Of a stretch of 64,000 bases of DNA, positions 26,729 through 35,155 are shown piece by piece. Location of the stretch: positions 1 through 64,000 of the forward strand of contig UBJR01000002.1 in NCBI GenBank assembly GCA_900465675.1. Direction: 5' to 3'. This DNA is from Hyphomicrobiales bacterium (GTDB lineage: Bacteria; Pseudomonadota; Alphaproteobacteria; Rhizobiales; Rhizobiaceae). The translations under genes were made by a program, and so were the position numbers. The notes under the pieces were generated by a model. It searched no databases, was not told the DNA's origin, and was given only the letters and a program-made list of their open reading frames with translations. The stretch's first letter is position 1, and every line of letters starts with the position of its first letter.

Positions 26729-27154
26729 ATGCAGACTGCAGCGGCAATCGGCGGATTCTTGACGGTACTTGGACTCGCCGCACAGGCACATGCCTGCGTG
26801 CTGCTGCAGGATGTCGATTACAGCGTGCTCTATCGCTCAGATACGATCGTCAGGGCGAAAGTCGTCGGCTACCAGAGCCGCCCAGAGCAGAAGGACGCGC
26901 TCTTCCGTCTTGAGATTGAGCAGGTGCTCACCGGCAAGAGCGTCGAGCGCCAAATCATCGAGGCGCGCTGGGAACGGAAATACAAGCCGGCGCCGCAGAT
27001 CTGGGACGGCTATACCAACGTGATCGTCGGCCTGCGGCTTTCCAACGATGCACCGGCGCAGATCGTTCGTGAAAGCTGCGGCTTCGACGGCATCGTCGAG
27101 GATACGCCGCAGGACCTCTCGATCCTGCTCAGCCAGGCACCCGCCGGCAGCTGA
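26729..27154 (+). CDS. Conserved secreted protein of unknown function
   Basis: A 141-residue protein starting 9 bp after ppk2. Residues 1-22 (MQTAAAIGGFLTVLGLAAQA plus HA) are a signal peptide, with a cysteine immediately after the likely cleavage site; the lipobox is too poor to call a lipoprotein. The mature part looks beta-rich, with VRAKVVGYQSRPEQKD and LRLEIEQVLTGK-like strands and a second cysteine near 117 that could pair with the first. A periplasmic role is inferred. Coupling to ppk2 suggests co-expression. No family recognised. Confidence 0.75.
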   Translation: MQTAAAIGGFLTVLGLAAQAHACVLLQDVDYSVLYRSDTIVRAKVVGYQSRPEQKDALFRLEIEQVLTGKSVERQIIEARWERKYKPAPQIWDGYTNVIVGLRLSNDAPAQIVRESCGFDGIVEDTPQDLSILLSQAPAGS

Positions 27155-27163
27155 TCGAGCCGC

Positions 27164-28375
27164 TTATTGCCCGGGCAGGATACGCACCGCGTAGAGATTG
27201 ATCCCGCGAGCCCTGCCATCGACATCGCTGTTGATCAGCAGCTTGCCATCAGAGCTCGGCGCCAGAGAACGGTCGAACCTGACCTGCAGCAGCGCATCCG
27301 ACTTTTCCCGCGTGACACTGAAACGGTGACGGGCGCAGTTCCCAAGCGTCTGGAAATCGCATTCGACGGTGATCTGCGTCGGCTCGTCGGTGGTCGATTG
27401 CAGGGTGATGGCGATGGTGGACGACTTTCCGGCGAGCTGCTGCAACACGGCGGCGGGTACGGTGATGCCGATATTGCCGTCGGCGCCGTTGCTCTGCGAA
27501 ATCAGCCGGACTGCGGCCGCGTCGTTCTCCGTCACGTTTTCCGTATGCGCCTGTGCACCATTGGCGATCTTGTTGGCATCGGATGGCTTGAAGACCTCGA
27601 TCCATTCGGGCGAGAAGCTGTTCTGCGGGTCGATGGTTACAGGCTCGTCGGTGTGGCTGCCGGAATTATCTGCCGTCTCGTTCTGGCTGCCGTCGAAATC
27701 CTCAGGCTGGGTGCTGGCAGGCGGATTGGCAACGCTGGTATCGCGCTCCGCGGCCGTCAGCAGCAGGCCTGACTTATGCGCCCACCAGGCCCCCATGCCG
27801 ATAAATGCGATCAGCACGCACCAGACCAGAAGCCTGGAGAAAAACTTGCGCGGCTTTCGGCGCTTGGCCGCCCCTTCCGGGCGGAAATCCATATTGCCGG
27901 GAGCCGCAGCCTTGGCCGCCGGACGTGGTTCGGCGGCAAAGGCTTCCTCCGCAGCGGGTGCAGCACCCAGGTGATCGGCAGCACCGGCATGCACGCCGTC
28001 CAGGCTCGCATCGTCATATGCGCTGCGCGGCTCTTCGGCATGGCGGGTCTCGCCTGCCAGTTCCGGCGCGGCCGCCTCGGGCGACGGGGCTTCATGATGA
28101 TAGGGTTCGGGCACTTCGACGACCGGCGGCACCGGCACTTCCGGCGGCCCCTGGCGCGGATGCATGCGCTCACGCTCCTCGGCCTCGATCATGTGGATCG
28201 TGGCTTCCAGCCGGTGACGGTGATGGGCGATGGCCTCGCGATCCGTGACGTCCTGCTTGCGCAGCCCTGCCTCCAGCGCCTGGCGCGCGGACTGATAGAT
28301 TCTGGCGCGGATCTCTGGATTGTCGCGATCGGAATTGCCAAGCGCCGTTCTGATGGCCGTTTCTAATCCGCTCAC
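27164..28375 (-). CDS. Single-pass membrane protein of unknown function
   Basis: A 403-residue protein in four parts. Residues about 20-75 form a charged helical, coiled-coil-like region (ARIYQSARQALEAGLRK). Residues 75-165 are a Pro/Ala/Glu-rich linker. A basic patch (KRRKPRKFFSRLL) leads into one membrane helix at about 185-203. The rest is a C-terminal domain, probably periplasmic, with a low-complexity Ser/Thr/Asn stretch and a beta-rich end. GTG start preceded by GAAGGAT. No enzyme motif. The layout resembles rhizobial conserved hypothetical proteins; an envelope or sensory scaffold role is possible but unproven. Convergent with the secreted protein gene. Confidence 0.75.
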   Translation of the reverse strand: MSGLETAIRTALGNSDRDNPEIRARIYQSARQALEAGLRKQDVTDREAIAHHRHRLEATIHMIEAEERERMHPRQGPPEVPVPPVVEVPEPYHHEAPSPEAAAPELAGETRHAEEPRSAYDDASLDGVHAGAADHLGAAPAAEEAFAAEPRPAAKAAAPGNMDFRPEGAAKRRKPRKFFSRLLVWCVLIAFIGMGAWWAHKSGLLLTAAERDTSVANPPASTQPEDFDGSQNETADNSGSHTDEPVTIDPQNSFSPEWIEVFKPSDANKIANGAQAHTENVTENDAAAVRLISQSNGADGNIGITVPAAVLQQLAGKSSTIAITLQSTTDEPTQITVECDFQTLGNCARHRFSVTREKSDALLQVRFDRSLAPSSDGKLLINSDVDGRARGINLYAVRILPGQ

Positions 28376-28592
28376 GTGCGATCCTTCACTCTTGAAACCG
28401 GCATTCCGCTCAAATCTTTACAAATACCTAACAAAATCCGGTAGCGGCAACAGCGCCAAACCGCAAGCCTCCGGCACGCCGCCCGGCCGATCGGCAGGGG
28501 AAAACGCCGCCTTTCAGAATATCCGAAAATCGCAAAATCGGTAGCCTGCCCAGTTGGGTGGCCTTTTCGGCGCAATGGAACTCTGTTATCAA

Positions 28593-28616
28593 ATTGACGC
28601 TTCCGTAAACGTCAAT
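28593..28616. promoter_or_regulatory. Inverted repeat before the nitronate monooxygenase gene
   Basis: ATTGACG and CGTCAAT arms (7 bp each) flank a 10-bp centre, 14 bp before the ATG. The right part, CTTCCGTAAACGTCAA (28600-28615), matches 13 of 16 bases of the reverse complement of the palindrome in front of fadD. Candidate operator; the regulator is not known. Confidence 0.4.
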
Positions 28617-28629
28617 TCATGGTGACCTC

Positions 28630-29589
28630 ATGGCCCTGCCCGAAATCCTGACGAAGAACCTGCGACTGCCGGTGGTGGCCTCGCCGCTCTTCATCATCTC
28701 GCATCCGGCCCTGACACTGGCGCAATGCAGGGCAGGCGTCATCGGCGCGTTTCCGGCGCTCAACGCCCGCCCGGCAAGCCAGCTCGACGAATGGCTGGCG
28801 ATGATCACCGAGGATCTTGCCGCCCACAATGCCGCAAATCCGGACCGGCCGGCGGCGCCGTTTGCGGTCAACCAGATCGTCCATATGTCGAACAAGCGGC
28901 TGGAGCACGACCTGATGCTCTGCGTGAAATACAAGGTGCCCGTCGTCATCTCCTCGCTCGGCGCCGTGCCGGAGGTAAATGCCGCCGTGCATTCTTATGG
29001 CGGCATCGTGCTGCATGACGTCATCAACAACCGCCACGCCAACTCGGCGATCCGCAAGGGTGCCGACGGGCTGATTGCGGTCGCCGCCGGCGCCGGCGGC
29101 CATGCCGGCACGCTGTCGCCCTTCGCCCTCATCCAGGAAATCCGTGAATGGTTCGATGGCCCGTTGCTGCTTGCCGGCGCCATCGCCAATGGCGGGGCGA
29201 TCCTGGCGGCCGAGGCGATGGGCGCCGACATGGCCTATATCGGCACCCCCTTCATCGCCACCGAGGAGGCCCGAGCGAGCGACGCCTACAAGCAGGCAAT
29301 CGTCGACGGGGCGGCCAACGATATCGTCTATTCGAACTATTTTACCGGCGTGCATGGCAATTATCTGAAGCCATCGGTGAAATCCGCAGGCCTCGACCCC
29401 GACAACCTGCCTATCGCCGATCCCTCGAAGATGGATTTCGAACAGGCAGTCGGCGGCGCCAAGGCCTGGAAGGATATATGGGGCAGCGGCCAGGGCATCG
29501 GCGCCATCAAGGCTGTCGAGCCGGTTGCCAAGCTCGTCGATCGCCTCGACAGCGAATACCGTGCCGCCCGCGCCCGCCTCAGCCTCTAG
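28630..29589 (+). CDS. Nitronate monooxygenase family flavoprotein
   Basis: A 319-residue TIM-barrel FMN protein of the NMO/2-nitropropane dioxygenase family. LPVVASPLFIISHP (13-26) starts the barrel. GADGLIAVAAGAGGHAG ends with the catalytic-type H158 and glycine-rich FMN loop. GGAILAAEAMGADMAYIGTPF (about 189-209) is the phosphate-binding region. The family oxidises alkyl nitronates, but many members are of unknown substrate, including acyl-CoA-linked flavoenzymes. Monocistronic, followed by tRNA-Thr. A possible operator shared with fadD lies just upstream. Confidence 0.88.
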   Translation: MALPEILTKNLRLPVVASPLFIISHPALTLAQCRAGVIGAFPALNARPASQLDEWLAMITEDLAAHNAANPDRPAAPFAVNQIVHMSNKRLEHDLMLCVKYKVPVVISSLGAVPEVNAAVHSYGGIVLHDVINNRHANSAIRKGADGLIAVAAGAGGHAGTLSPFALIQEIREWFDGPLLLAGAIANGGAILAAEAMGADMAYIGTPFIATEEARASDAYKQAIVDGAANDIVYSNYFTGVHGNYLKPSVKSAGLDPDNLPIADPSKMDFEQAVGGAKAWKDIWGSGQGIGAIKAVEPVAKLVDRLDSEYRAARARLSL

Positions 29590-29708
29590 CACGATTTCCA
29601 CAGCGCCGGTCTTTTTTGCCAAAGCCGCCAGACGGCGCTTGAAATCTTCAAACAATGGCTGTATCAGCGCCATGCAAATCGCGGGCCGCCTGGTTCGGCC
29701 GCACGGAT

Positions 29709-29784
29709 TGCCGCTTTAGCTCAGGTGGTAGAGCACATCATTCGTAATGATGGGGTCGCAGGTTCGAGTCCTGCAAGCGGCACC
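29709..29784 (+). tRNA. tRNA-Thr (anticodon CGT)
   Basis: Complete 76-nt cloverleaf: acceptor GCCGCTT/AAGCGGC, D arm GCTC/GAGC, anticodon stem-loop CATCATTCGTAATGATG with CGT, T arm GCAGG with loop TTCGAGT, discriminator A and encoded CCA. Reads ACG threonine codons. Confidence 0.97.
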
Positions 29785-29930
29785 ATTTGCTTTTCCCAGT
29801 CGTTTCGATACCGCTAAAAACACAGCCTATGGCTTTGTTAAGCTTTTTCATAGTTACGCAATGATTGAAATACATGGTTAACCCTTGATTGATATCCTTT
29901 CCTCCAGTTGTGATTTGGGGGATAGTTTCC

Positions 29931-30797
29931 ATGAAAGGTTTGGCTGCCGCGGTTTTGGCGTCGGCGTTTTCGGTCGTTGGCGTTCACGGGGCGATGGCTG
30001 CCGATCTGGCGCCTAACGATCTGATGATCCCGAAGTTTCTGCTCGATGAACCGGAAAAAGTGCCGGCAACGGCGAGCCGGTTTACCGGATATATCGAAGG
30101 GGGCTTCGAGACCGGCACATCGCGCGACACCGAGCTCGACAGCCGCTCGTGGCGGTTGCGCGGATCGATGAATGCGAGTTCCGACACCGGGCTCAACCTG
30201 CAGGCCGATGCCGACTATGCGCATTCCTATCTCCAGGAATACGGCTGGAACGACAATATCGGCGGTACGCTGCATGTGTATTACCGGCCTGACGGCAACT
30301 ATGCGTTCGGCGTCTTCGGCCAGACCGGACGGTTTGAATCGCGCTTCCTGCCGGATACGACCGCGCGCGATTATCTCGGCGGCCTGGAAGCCGCATGGCT
30401 CGGCACCGACATGACCATCTATGGTCAGGCCGGCCTCGGCACGACCGATATCGGCGGTTTCGACTATGATCACTATGCCGGCCGTGCCGGGATGCGCTAT
30501 TTCTTCACAGACAATATCCGCGCCGATTTCGAAGCTGCTTTCGACCGCTATCAGGATGACGTCGAGACGGCCGATATCTGGAAGATCTCCGCGATCGGCA
30601 ACTACCGGCCGGATGGCACGCCGGTCTCCTTCTATGCGGGCTACCGCTTCGAGCATGCCAAGCTCACTGTCGACGACTTCGGCAGCGACAGCGACATCTC
30701 CAACAACTTCCTCGTCGGCATGCGCTATCACTTCGGCTCGAGCAGCTTGAAGGACGAAGAGAGCAACGGCCCGATCTGGCGCGGAGCGTCGTTCTAG
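29931..30797 (+). CDS. Outer-membrane beta-barrel-type protein
   Basis: A 288-residue protein. Residues 1-24 (MKGLAAAVLASAFSVVGVHG then AMAA) are a signal peptide. The mature part has alternating aromatic/polar strands such as FTGYIEGGFETG, GTLHVYYRPDGNYAF, MTIYGQAGLG and FLVGMRYHFGSS, repeated with glycine turns, which suits an 8- to 12-strand barrel at the outer membrane. It ends in F, common for proteins handled by the BAM complex. The ATG at 29931 follows GGGGGA. Function beyond a porin- or adhesin-like barrel is unknown. A terminator follows. Confidence 0.78.
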   Translation: MKGLAAAVLASAFSVVGVHGAMAADLAPNDLMIPKFLLDEPEKVPATASRFTGYIEGGFETGTSRDTELDSRSWRLRGSMNASSDTGLNLQADADYAHSYLQEYGWNDNIGGTLHVYYRPDGNYAFGVFGQTGRFESRFLPDTTARDYLGGLEAAWLGTDMTIYGQAGLGTTDIGGFDYDHYAGRAGMRYFFTDNIRADFEAAFDRYQDDVETADIWKISAIGNYRPDGTPVSFYAGYRFEHAKLTVDDFGSDSDISNNFLVGMRYHFGSSSLKDEESNGPIWRGASF

Positions 30798-30819
30798 GCA
30801 GTAACGGGATTGACGATGG

Positions 30820-30852
30820 CCGCCGCAGCGAAACCATCGCTGCGGCGGTTTT
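30820..30852 (+). terminator. Terminator after the beta-barrel gene
   Basis: Perfect 12-bp stem CCGCCGCAGCGA / TCGCTGCGGCGG with a 5-nt loop followed by TTTT. Confidence 0.85.
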
Positions 30853-30997
30853 GCGTTGTGTAACCGGAAGGATAATTGGCTTTACAGAGCCCGCAGCAAG
30901 GGCCTAAAAACCAAAGCAGCACTTCGCGCCGGCGCTTGCCCCTTTCTGCCGAGCCGCCTTCGATGACGGCATAGCGAAGCATCCTGAAAGGTAAGTC

Positions 30998-32488
30998 ATG
31001 TCTGATACGGCCCAGCGCTCGAACCGCGTTCTCGTTGTCGCGACCATCATGTTTGCCACCTTCATGGTGGCGATCGAAGCCACGATCGTGGCGACCGCCA
31101 TGCCGCGCATCGTCGGCCAGCTCGGCGGTTTCAGCTACTACAGCTGGGTATTTTCGGCCTTCCTGCTGGCGCAATCGACGACCACCGTCATCTACGGCAA
31201 GCTCTCCGACATCTTCGGCCGCAAGCCGGTGCTGATCGGCGGCATCGTGGTGTTCCTGATCGGCTCGCTGCTTTGCGGCTTTGCCTGGTCGATGACCTCG
31301 CTGATCGTCTTCCGCCTGCTGCAAGGCCTCGGCGCAGGCGCCATCCAGCCGGTGACGATGACGATCATCGGCGACCTCTTCAAGCTCGAGGAACGCGGCC
31401 GTGTCCAGGGCATCATGGCAACGGTGTGGGCAACCTCGGCGGTGGTCGGGCCTCTCGCCGGCGGCGTCATCGTCGACAATATTTCCTGGGCGTGGATCTT
31501 CTGGATCAATCTGCCAATCGGCGTCTTCTCGATCATCGCCTTCTCGCTGTTCCTGAAGGAGACCGTGGCGCACAAGGAGGCCAGCATCGACTATCTCGGC
31601 GCGATCCTGTTTTCGATTGCCATCATCGCCGTGCTGGTGATCCTGACCGAGACGGATGCCAGCGCCTGGATCCTGCTCTCGCTCGCCGCCGTCTTCGTCA
31701 TTTCAGGCGCCCTGTTCTTCTGGCAGGAGAAGCGGACGCCCGAGCCGATCATCTCGATCGCGCTGTGGAGCCGGCGTCTCGTCGCGACGAGCAATATCTG
31801 CATGCTGCTTGCCGGGATGGCGCTGATCGGCCTTTCCACCATTCTCCCTGTCTATATTCAGGGCGTGCTTGGCCGCTCGCCGATCGTGGCCGGTTTCACG
31901 CTGACCATGCTGGTTGTCGGGTGGCCGCTGTCGGTGATGATGTCGAGCAAGCTGTTCAAGGCCTTCGGCATTCGCAACACCCTGCGCTTCGGCAGCCTGC
32001 TGTTTCCGTTCGGTGCGCTTTTCCTGCTGTTCCTGACGCCTGACAGCTCGCCGATCGTTGCCGGTGCAGGCTCGTTCTTCATGGGCTTCGGCATGGGCCT
32101 CATCAACCTCACCAGCATTGCGCTGGTGCAAGACAGTGTCGAATGGTCGATGCGCGGCAGCGCCACGGCCTCGATCATTTTCGCGCGAAGCCTCGGCAAT
32201 ACGCTGGGCGCCACCGTGCTCGGGGCGATCCTGAATGCCGGGATCAATCACTATGCCAGCGGCGACACCGCCGAAAACCTGCACAACGTCCTGAACCAGC
32301 CGACCGGATTGACCGAGCTCGCAGGCGATCGCGTTGTGCGCGGCATCTTCGATGCTTCATTGCACTGGAGCTTCTGGGGTATTGTCGTGGTGGCGGTGAT
32401 GACGCTGATTTCGACCTGGCTCATCCCTGTCGGCGATCATCGCCGCAAGACGACGAGTGTTTCCGCCAGCGAAGCGGCATCGCACTAA
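30998..32488 (+). CDS. MFS multidrug exporter, DHA2 (14-helix) family
   Basis: A 496-residue inner-membrane transporter with about 14 hydrophobic segments. Signature features of drug:proton antiporters are present: AIEATIVATAMPRIVGQLGG (about 25-44, the motif D1 region), GKLSDIFGRKPVL (motif A, about 67-79) and GPLAGGVIVDNISWAWIFWI (motif C, about 151-170). It probably exports a toxic compound using the proton gradient; the substrate cannot be read. The gene ends only 3 bp from the convergent GntR gene. No membrane-fusion partner is nearby, so it acts alone. Confidence 0.93.
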   Translation: MSDTAQRSNRVLVVATIMFATFMVAIEATIVATAMPRIVGQLGGFSYYSWVFSAFLLAQSTTTVIYGKLSDIFGRKPVLIGGIVVFLIGSLLCGFAWSMTSLIVFRLLQGLGAGAIQPVTMTIIGDLFKLEERGRVQGIMATVWATSAVVGPLAGGVIVDNISWAWIFWINLPIGVFSIIAFSLFLKETVAHKEASIDYLGAILFSIAIIAVLVILTETDASAWILLSLAAVFVISGALFFWQEKRTPEPIISIALWSRRLVATSNICMLLAGMALIGLSTILPVYIQGVLGRSPIVAGFTLTMLVVGWPLSVMMSSKLFKAFGIRNTLRFGSLLFPFGALFLLFLTPDSSPIVAGAGSFFMGFGMGLINLTSIALVQDSVEWSMRGSATASIIFARSLGNTLGATVLGAILNAGINHYASGDTAENLHNVLNQPTGLTELAGDRVVRGIFDASLHWSFWGIVVVAVMTLISTWLIPVGDHRRKTTSVSASEAASH

Positions 32489-32491
32489 GGA

Positions 32492-33388
32492 TCAGACATC
32501 GGCCGGATTCTGCGGCAGCGATTGCAGCAGGGTCTGGCGGGCCGAGCGCAGGTGCAGGCGGGCCGAGAAATCGATCTGCGCCTGATCGCCGGATTCCAGC
32601 GCGGCGATGTAATCGAGATGTTCGTGAATGGCGCGCTCGTTGCGCTGGCGGGCCGCCGCCTTGTTCCACTGGTAGTGATAGTGGAAGACGATGGCGATGG
32701 CATCGTAGAAATCGGCGATAAAGCGGTTCTTCGAAGCGCGGTGGATCAGCAGATGGAAGCGCTCGTCGAGTGCCGAGAACTCCTTATAGCGGCGATCCAT
32801 GTCGGCAAGCACATCGAGATGGTCCTGCTTGATGACGGCCAGATGCTGCCAAGCGGCATGGTCCTTCGGAAGACGGCCGAAATCGGCAGCCGAGTGCAGC
32901 TCGAACATCTCGCGCACATCGGCGAGTTCCAGCGCGAATTCGCGGGTGAAGCCCTTCAATATCCAATGACTGTTCGGGCGCTTCTCGATCAGCCCAAAAC
33001 GGGAGAAGCGGATCAGGAATTCGCGAACGCTTGTCGTTCCGGTGCCAATCTCGCGAGCCAGCTCCAGTTCGTTGATCTGCATGCCGGGCGCGGCGTCATC
33101 CGAGAGGATGCGCTGCATGAAGCTGCGCTCGATGATGTCGTGCAGCGAGTCCGTTTCCTCGGAGGGGAAGAGATCCTTGGCGGTCGGCGCCCTGAGCACG
33201 ATCTTCTGACGCTTGTTCCAGCGAATGATCCCCTCGTCGCTCAGGCGTGTCAGGATCGCCCGCGCGGTGCTGCGGCTGATGCCCAGCTGGGCGGCAATTT
33301 CGGGTTCCGACGGCAGCGCGGCATCCGGACGCAGTGCGGCCGCATACCTGTTGTACGCTTCCTTGAAGACGGTATTCTGTCTTGCCAT
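32492..33388 (-). CDS. GntR-family regulator of the sugar locus
   Basis: A 298-residue regulator. The N-terminal winged helix reads PSEPEIAAQLGISRSTARAI and GIIRWNKRQ (about 24-60). A second HTH-like segment follows at about 80-150 (IIERSFMQRILSD, ELAREIGTGTTSVREFL, LIEKRPNSHWILKG). The helical FCD-type ligand domain (about 155-290) has conserved histidines such as H170, H217 and H268 (approximate positions). It is divergent from the UxaA gene, so it likely represses the sugar operon until the sugar acid is present. The ATG at 33388 follows GGAG; a longer frame upstream lacks the family start. Confidence 0.88.
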   Translation of the reverse strand: MARQNTVFKEAYNRYAAALRPDAALPSEPEIAAQLGISRSTARAILTRLSDEGIIRWNKRQKIVLRAPTAKDLFPSEETDSLHDIIERSFMQRILSDDAAPGMQINELELAREIGTGTTSVREFLIRFSRFGLIEKRPNSHWILKGFTREFALELADVREMFELHSAADFGRLPKDHAAWQHLAVIKQDHLDVLADMDRRYKEFSALDERFHLLIHRASKNRFIADFYDAIAIVFHYHYQWNKAAARQRNERAIHEHLDYIAALESGDQAQIDFSARLHLRSARQTLLQSLPQNPADV

Positions 33389-33462
33389 GCCACCCCGCTC
33401 CTTCCCGCGCGCCGAGACCCTGCACGCGATCGTGCGGCCAGTGCGCCGGGGGCTTATCCATT

Positions 33463-33488
33463 GCAATCCTTATATTATTCTGGATTGC
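33463..33488. promoter_or_regulatory. Inverted repeat in the GntR-UxaA intergenic region
   Basis: GCAATCC (33463-33469) and GGATTGC (33482-33488) with a 12-bp AT-rich centre. Candidate operator or promoter element for the divergent genes. Confidence 0.35.
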
Positions 33489-33540
33489 TTGCGGCTGTTT
33501 GCCTCCCTCGTCCACAGGAACAATATTCCCGTTGACTTCA

Positions 33541-33565
33541 AAATGTTTATTGTAGATAAAAAACA
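33541..33565. promoter_or_regulatory. Sugar-locus motif, copy A
   Basis: AAATGTTT, a 9-bp centre containing GATA at its edge, and AAAAACA form an AT-rich near-palindrome 55 bp before the dehydratase start. It matches copy B (36758-36782) at 20 of 25 positions. Likely operator for the divergent GntR regulator (inference). Confidence 0.5.
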
Positions 33566-33619
33566 AAATCAATGCGCATTTCGCCAATGCAGCGAGCGTT
33601 TTCCTCAGGGAGAAGACAA

Positions 33620-35122
33620 TTGGACAAACTTCCTTGGCTCATCCTTTCGGCCGGAGATAATGTCGCCGTCGCCACGTCGGTCATCGAGCCCGGAGCCATT
33701 GTTGCCGGCGTTGCCGCACGGCAGAAAATCGACCCGGGCCACAAGGTTGCGATCGCCGACATCCCGCTCGGCACGCCCGTTGTCAAGTATGGCCAGGCGA
33801 TCGGGCGCACCACCTCAGAGGTGAAGGCGGGCGACCACGTCCACAGCCACAATCTGCATTTCGAAAACGACCGCCTGGCAGCGACCGCCAATTCCGCGCC
33901 GGAAGCGGCGACTGCCGAAGACAAGGCCCGCACCTTCATGGGCTACAAGCGCGCCGACGGCCGCTCCGCGACCCGCAATTACATCGGCATCATCGCCAGC
34001 GTGAACTGTTCCACCACCGTCTGCCGCGCCATTGCAGACGAAGCAAACCGGACGATCCTGCCGCATTACGAAGGTATCGACGGCTTCGTGCCGATCGTTC
34101 ACGACCAGGGCTGCGGCATGAGCTCGACCGGCGACGGCATGGCCGTTCTGCATCGGACGCTTGCCGGCTATACGCGCCACGTCAATTTCGGCGGCGTGCT
34201 GATGATCGGCCTCGGCTGCGAGGTCAATCAGCTGACGCTTTACGGCCAGAGCGGCGCCGGCGACACCAAGCGCCATTTCAACATTCAGGATGCCGGCGGC
34301 TCGCGCCGCGCGGTCGAGCGGGCCATGGGCATGCTGCGCGAGATCGCCGCCGATGTCGGCAAGGAACGCCGCGTGGCGCTGCCGATCAGTGACATCATCA
34401 TCGGTCTGCAGTGTGGCGGCTCGGACGGCTTTTCCGGGATCACCGCCAATCCGGCGCTCGGAGTCGCAGCCGATCTGCTTGCGGCAGCCGGCGGCACCTC
34501 CATTCTCTCGGAAACCTCGGAAATCTATGGCGCCGAACATCTACTGCGCAGCCGTGCCGTCAGCGACGACGTGGCCAGGAAGCTCGATGAGAAGATCGTC
34601 TGGTGGGAGAAGTATGTAGGCCTGCATGGCGCGTCGCTCGACAACAATCCCTCGCCCGGCAACAAGCGCGGCGGCCTGACAACCATTCTTGAGAAGTCGC
34701 TTGGCGCCGTCGCCAAGGGTGGGCGCTCGCCGCTGACAGCCGTCTATGGCTATGCCGAGCGCGTCACGGCGCCGGGTCTCGTCTTCATGGATACGCCCGG
34801 CTACGACCCGGTCTCGGCAACCGGACAGGTCGCGGGCGGCGCCAACATGATCGCGTTCACGACGGGACGCGGCAGCTGCTTCGGCTGTCGTCCCGCTCCA
34901 TCGCTGAAGCTGTCGAGCAACTCGGCGCTCTATGCGGCGATGGAAGAGGACATGGATATCGACTGCGGCACGATCGCATCAGGTGACGCGACGATCTCGG
35001 GCAAGGGCCGCGAGATCTTCGAGCTCATCATCAACACCGCATCGGGCAAGAAGACCAAGAGCGAAGAGTTCGGCTACGGCGATAACGAATTCGTGCCGTG
35101 GCATCTTGGAGCAACGCTCTAA
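33620..35122 (+). CDS. UxaA-family sugar-acid dehydratase (altronate dehydratase-like)
   Basis: A 500-residue dehydratase with an N-terminal SAF domain (1-85) and the C-terminal UxaA catalytic part (from about 95). Cysteines likely involved in iron binding lie in NCSTTVC, GCGM, LGCEV and GSCFGC. UxaA enzymes remove water from altronate or galactarate to give 2-keto-3-deoxy acids; beside fucose-type genes it may act on L-fuconate or a related acid (inference). TTG at 33620 follows AGGGAGAAG and is preferred over ATG at 33572, which would add 16 residues. First gene of the sugar operon. Confidence 0.87.
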   Translation: MDKLPWLILSAGDNVAVATSVIEPGAIVAGVAARQKIDPGHKVAIADIPLGTPVVKYGQAIGRTTSEVKAGDHVHSHNLHFENDRLAATANSAPEAATAEDKARTFMGYKRADGRSATRNYIGIIASVNCSTTVCRAIADEANRTILPHYEGIDGFVPIVHDQGCGMSSTGDGMAVLHRTLAGYTRHVNFGGVLMIGLGCEVNQLTLYGQSGAGDTKRHFNIQDAGGSRRAVERAMGMLREIAADVGKERRVALPISDIIIGLQCGGSDGFSGITANPALGVAADLLAAAGGTSILSETSEIYGAEHLLRSRAVSDDVARKLDEKIVWWEKYVGLHGASLDNNPSPGNKRGGLTTILEKSLGAVAKGGRSPLTAVYGYAERVTAPGLVFMDTPGYDPVSATGQVAGGANMIAFTTGRGSCFGCRPAPSLKLSSNSALYAAMEEDMDIDCGTIASGDATISGKGREIFELIINTASGKKTKSEEFGYGDNEFVPWHLGATL

Positions 35123-35155
35123 TATACAGACAGACAAGTCTTCAGAGGAGGAATG

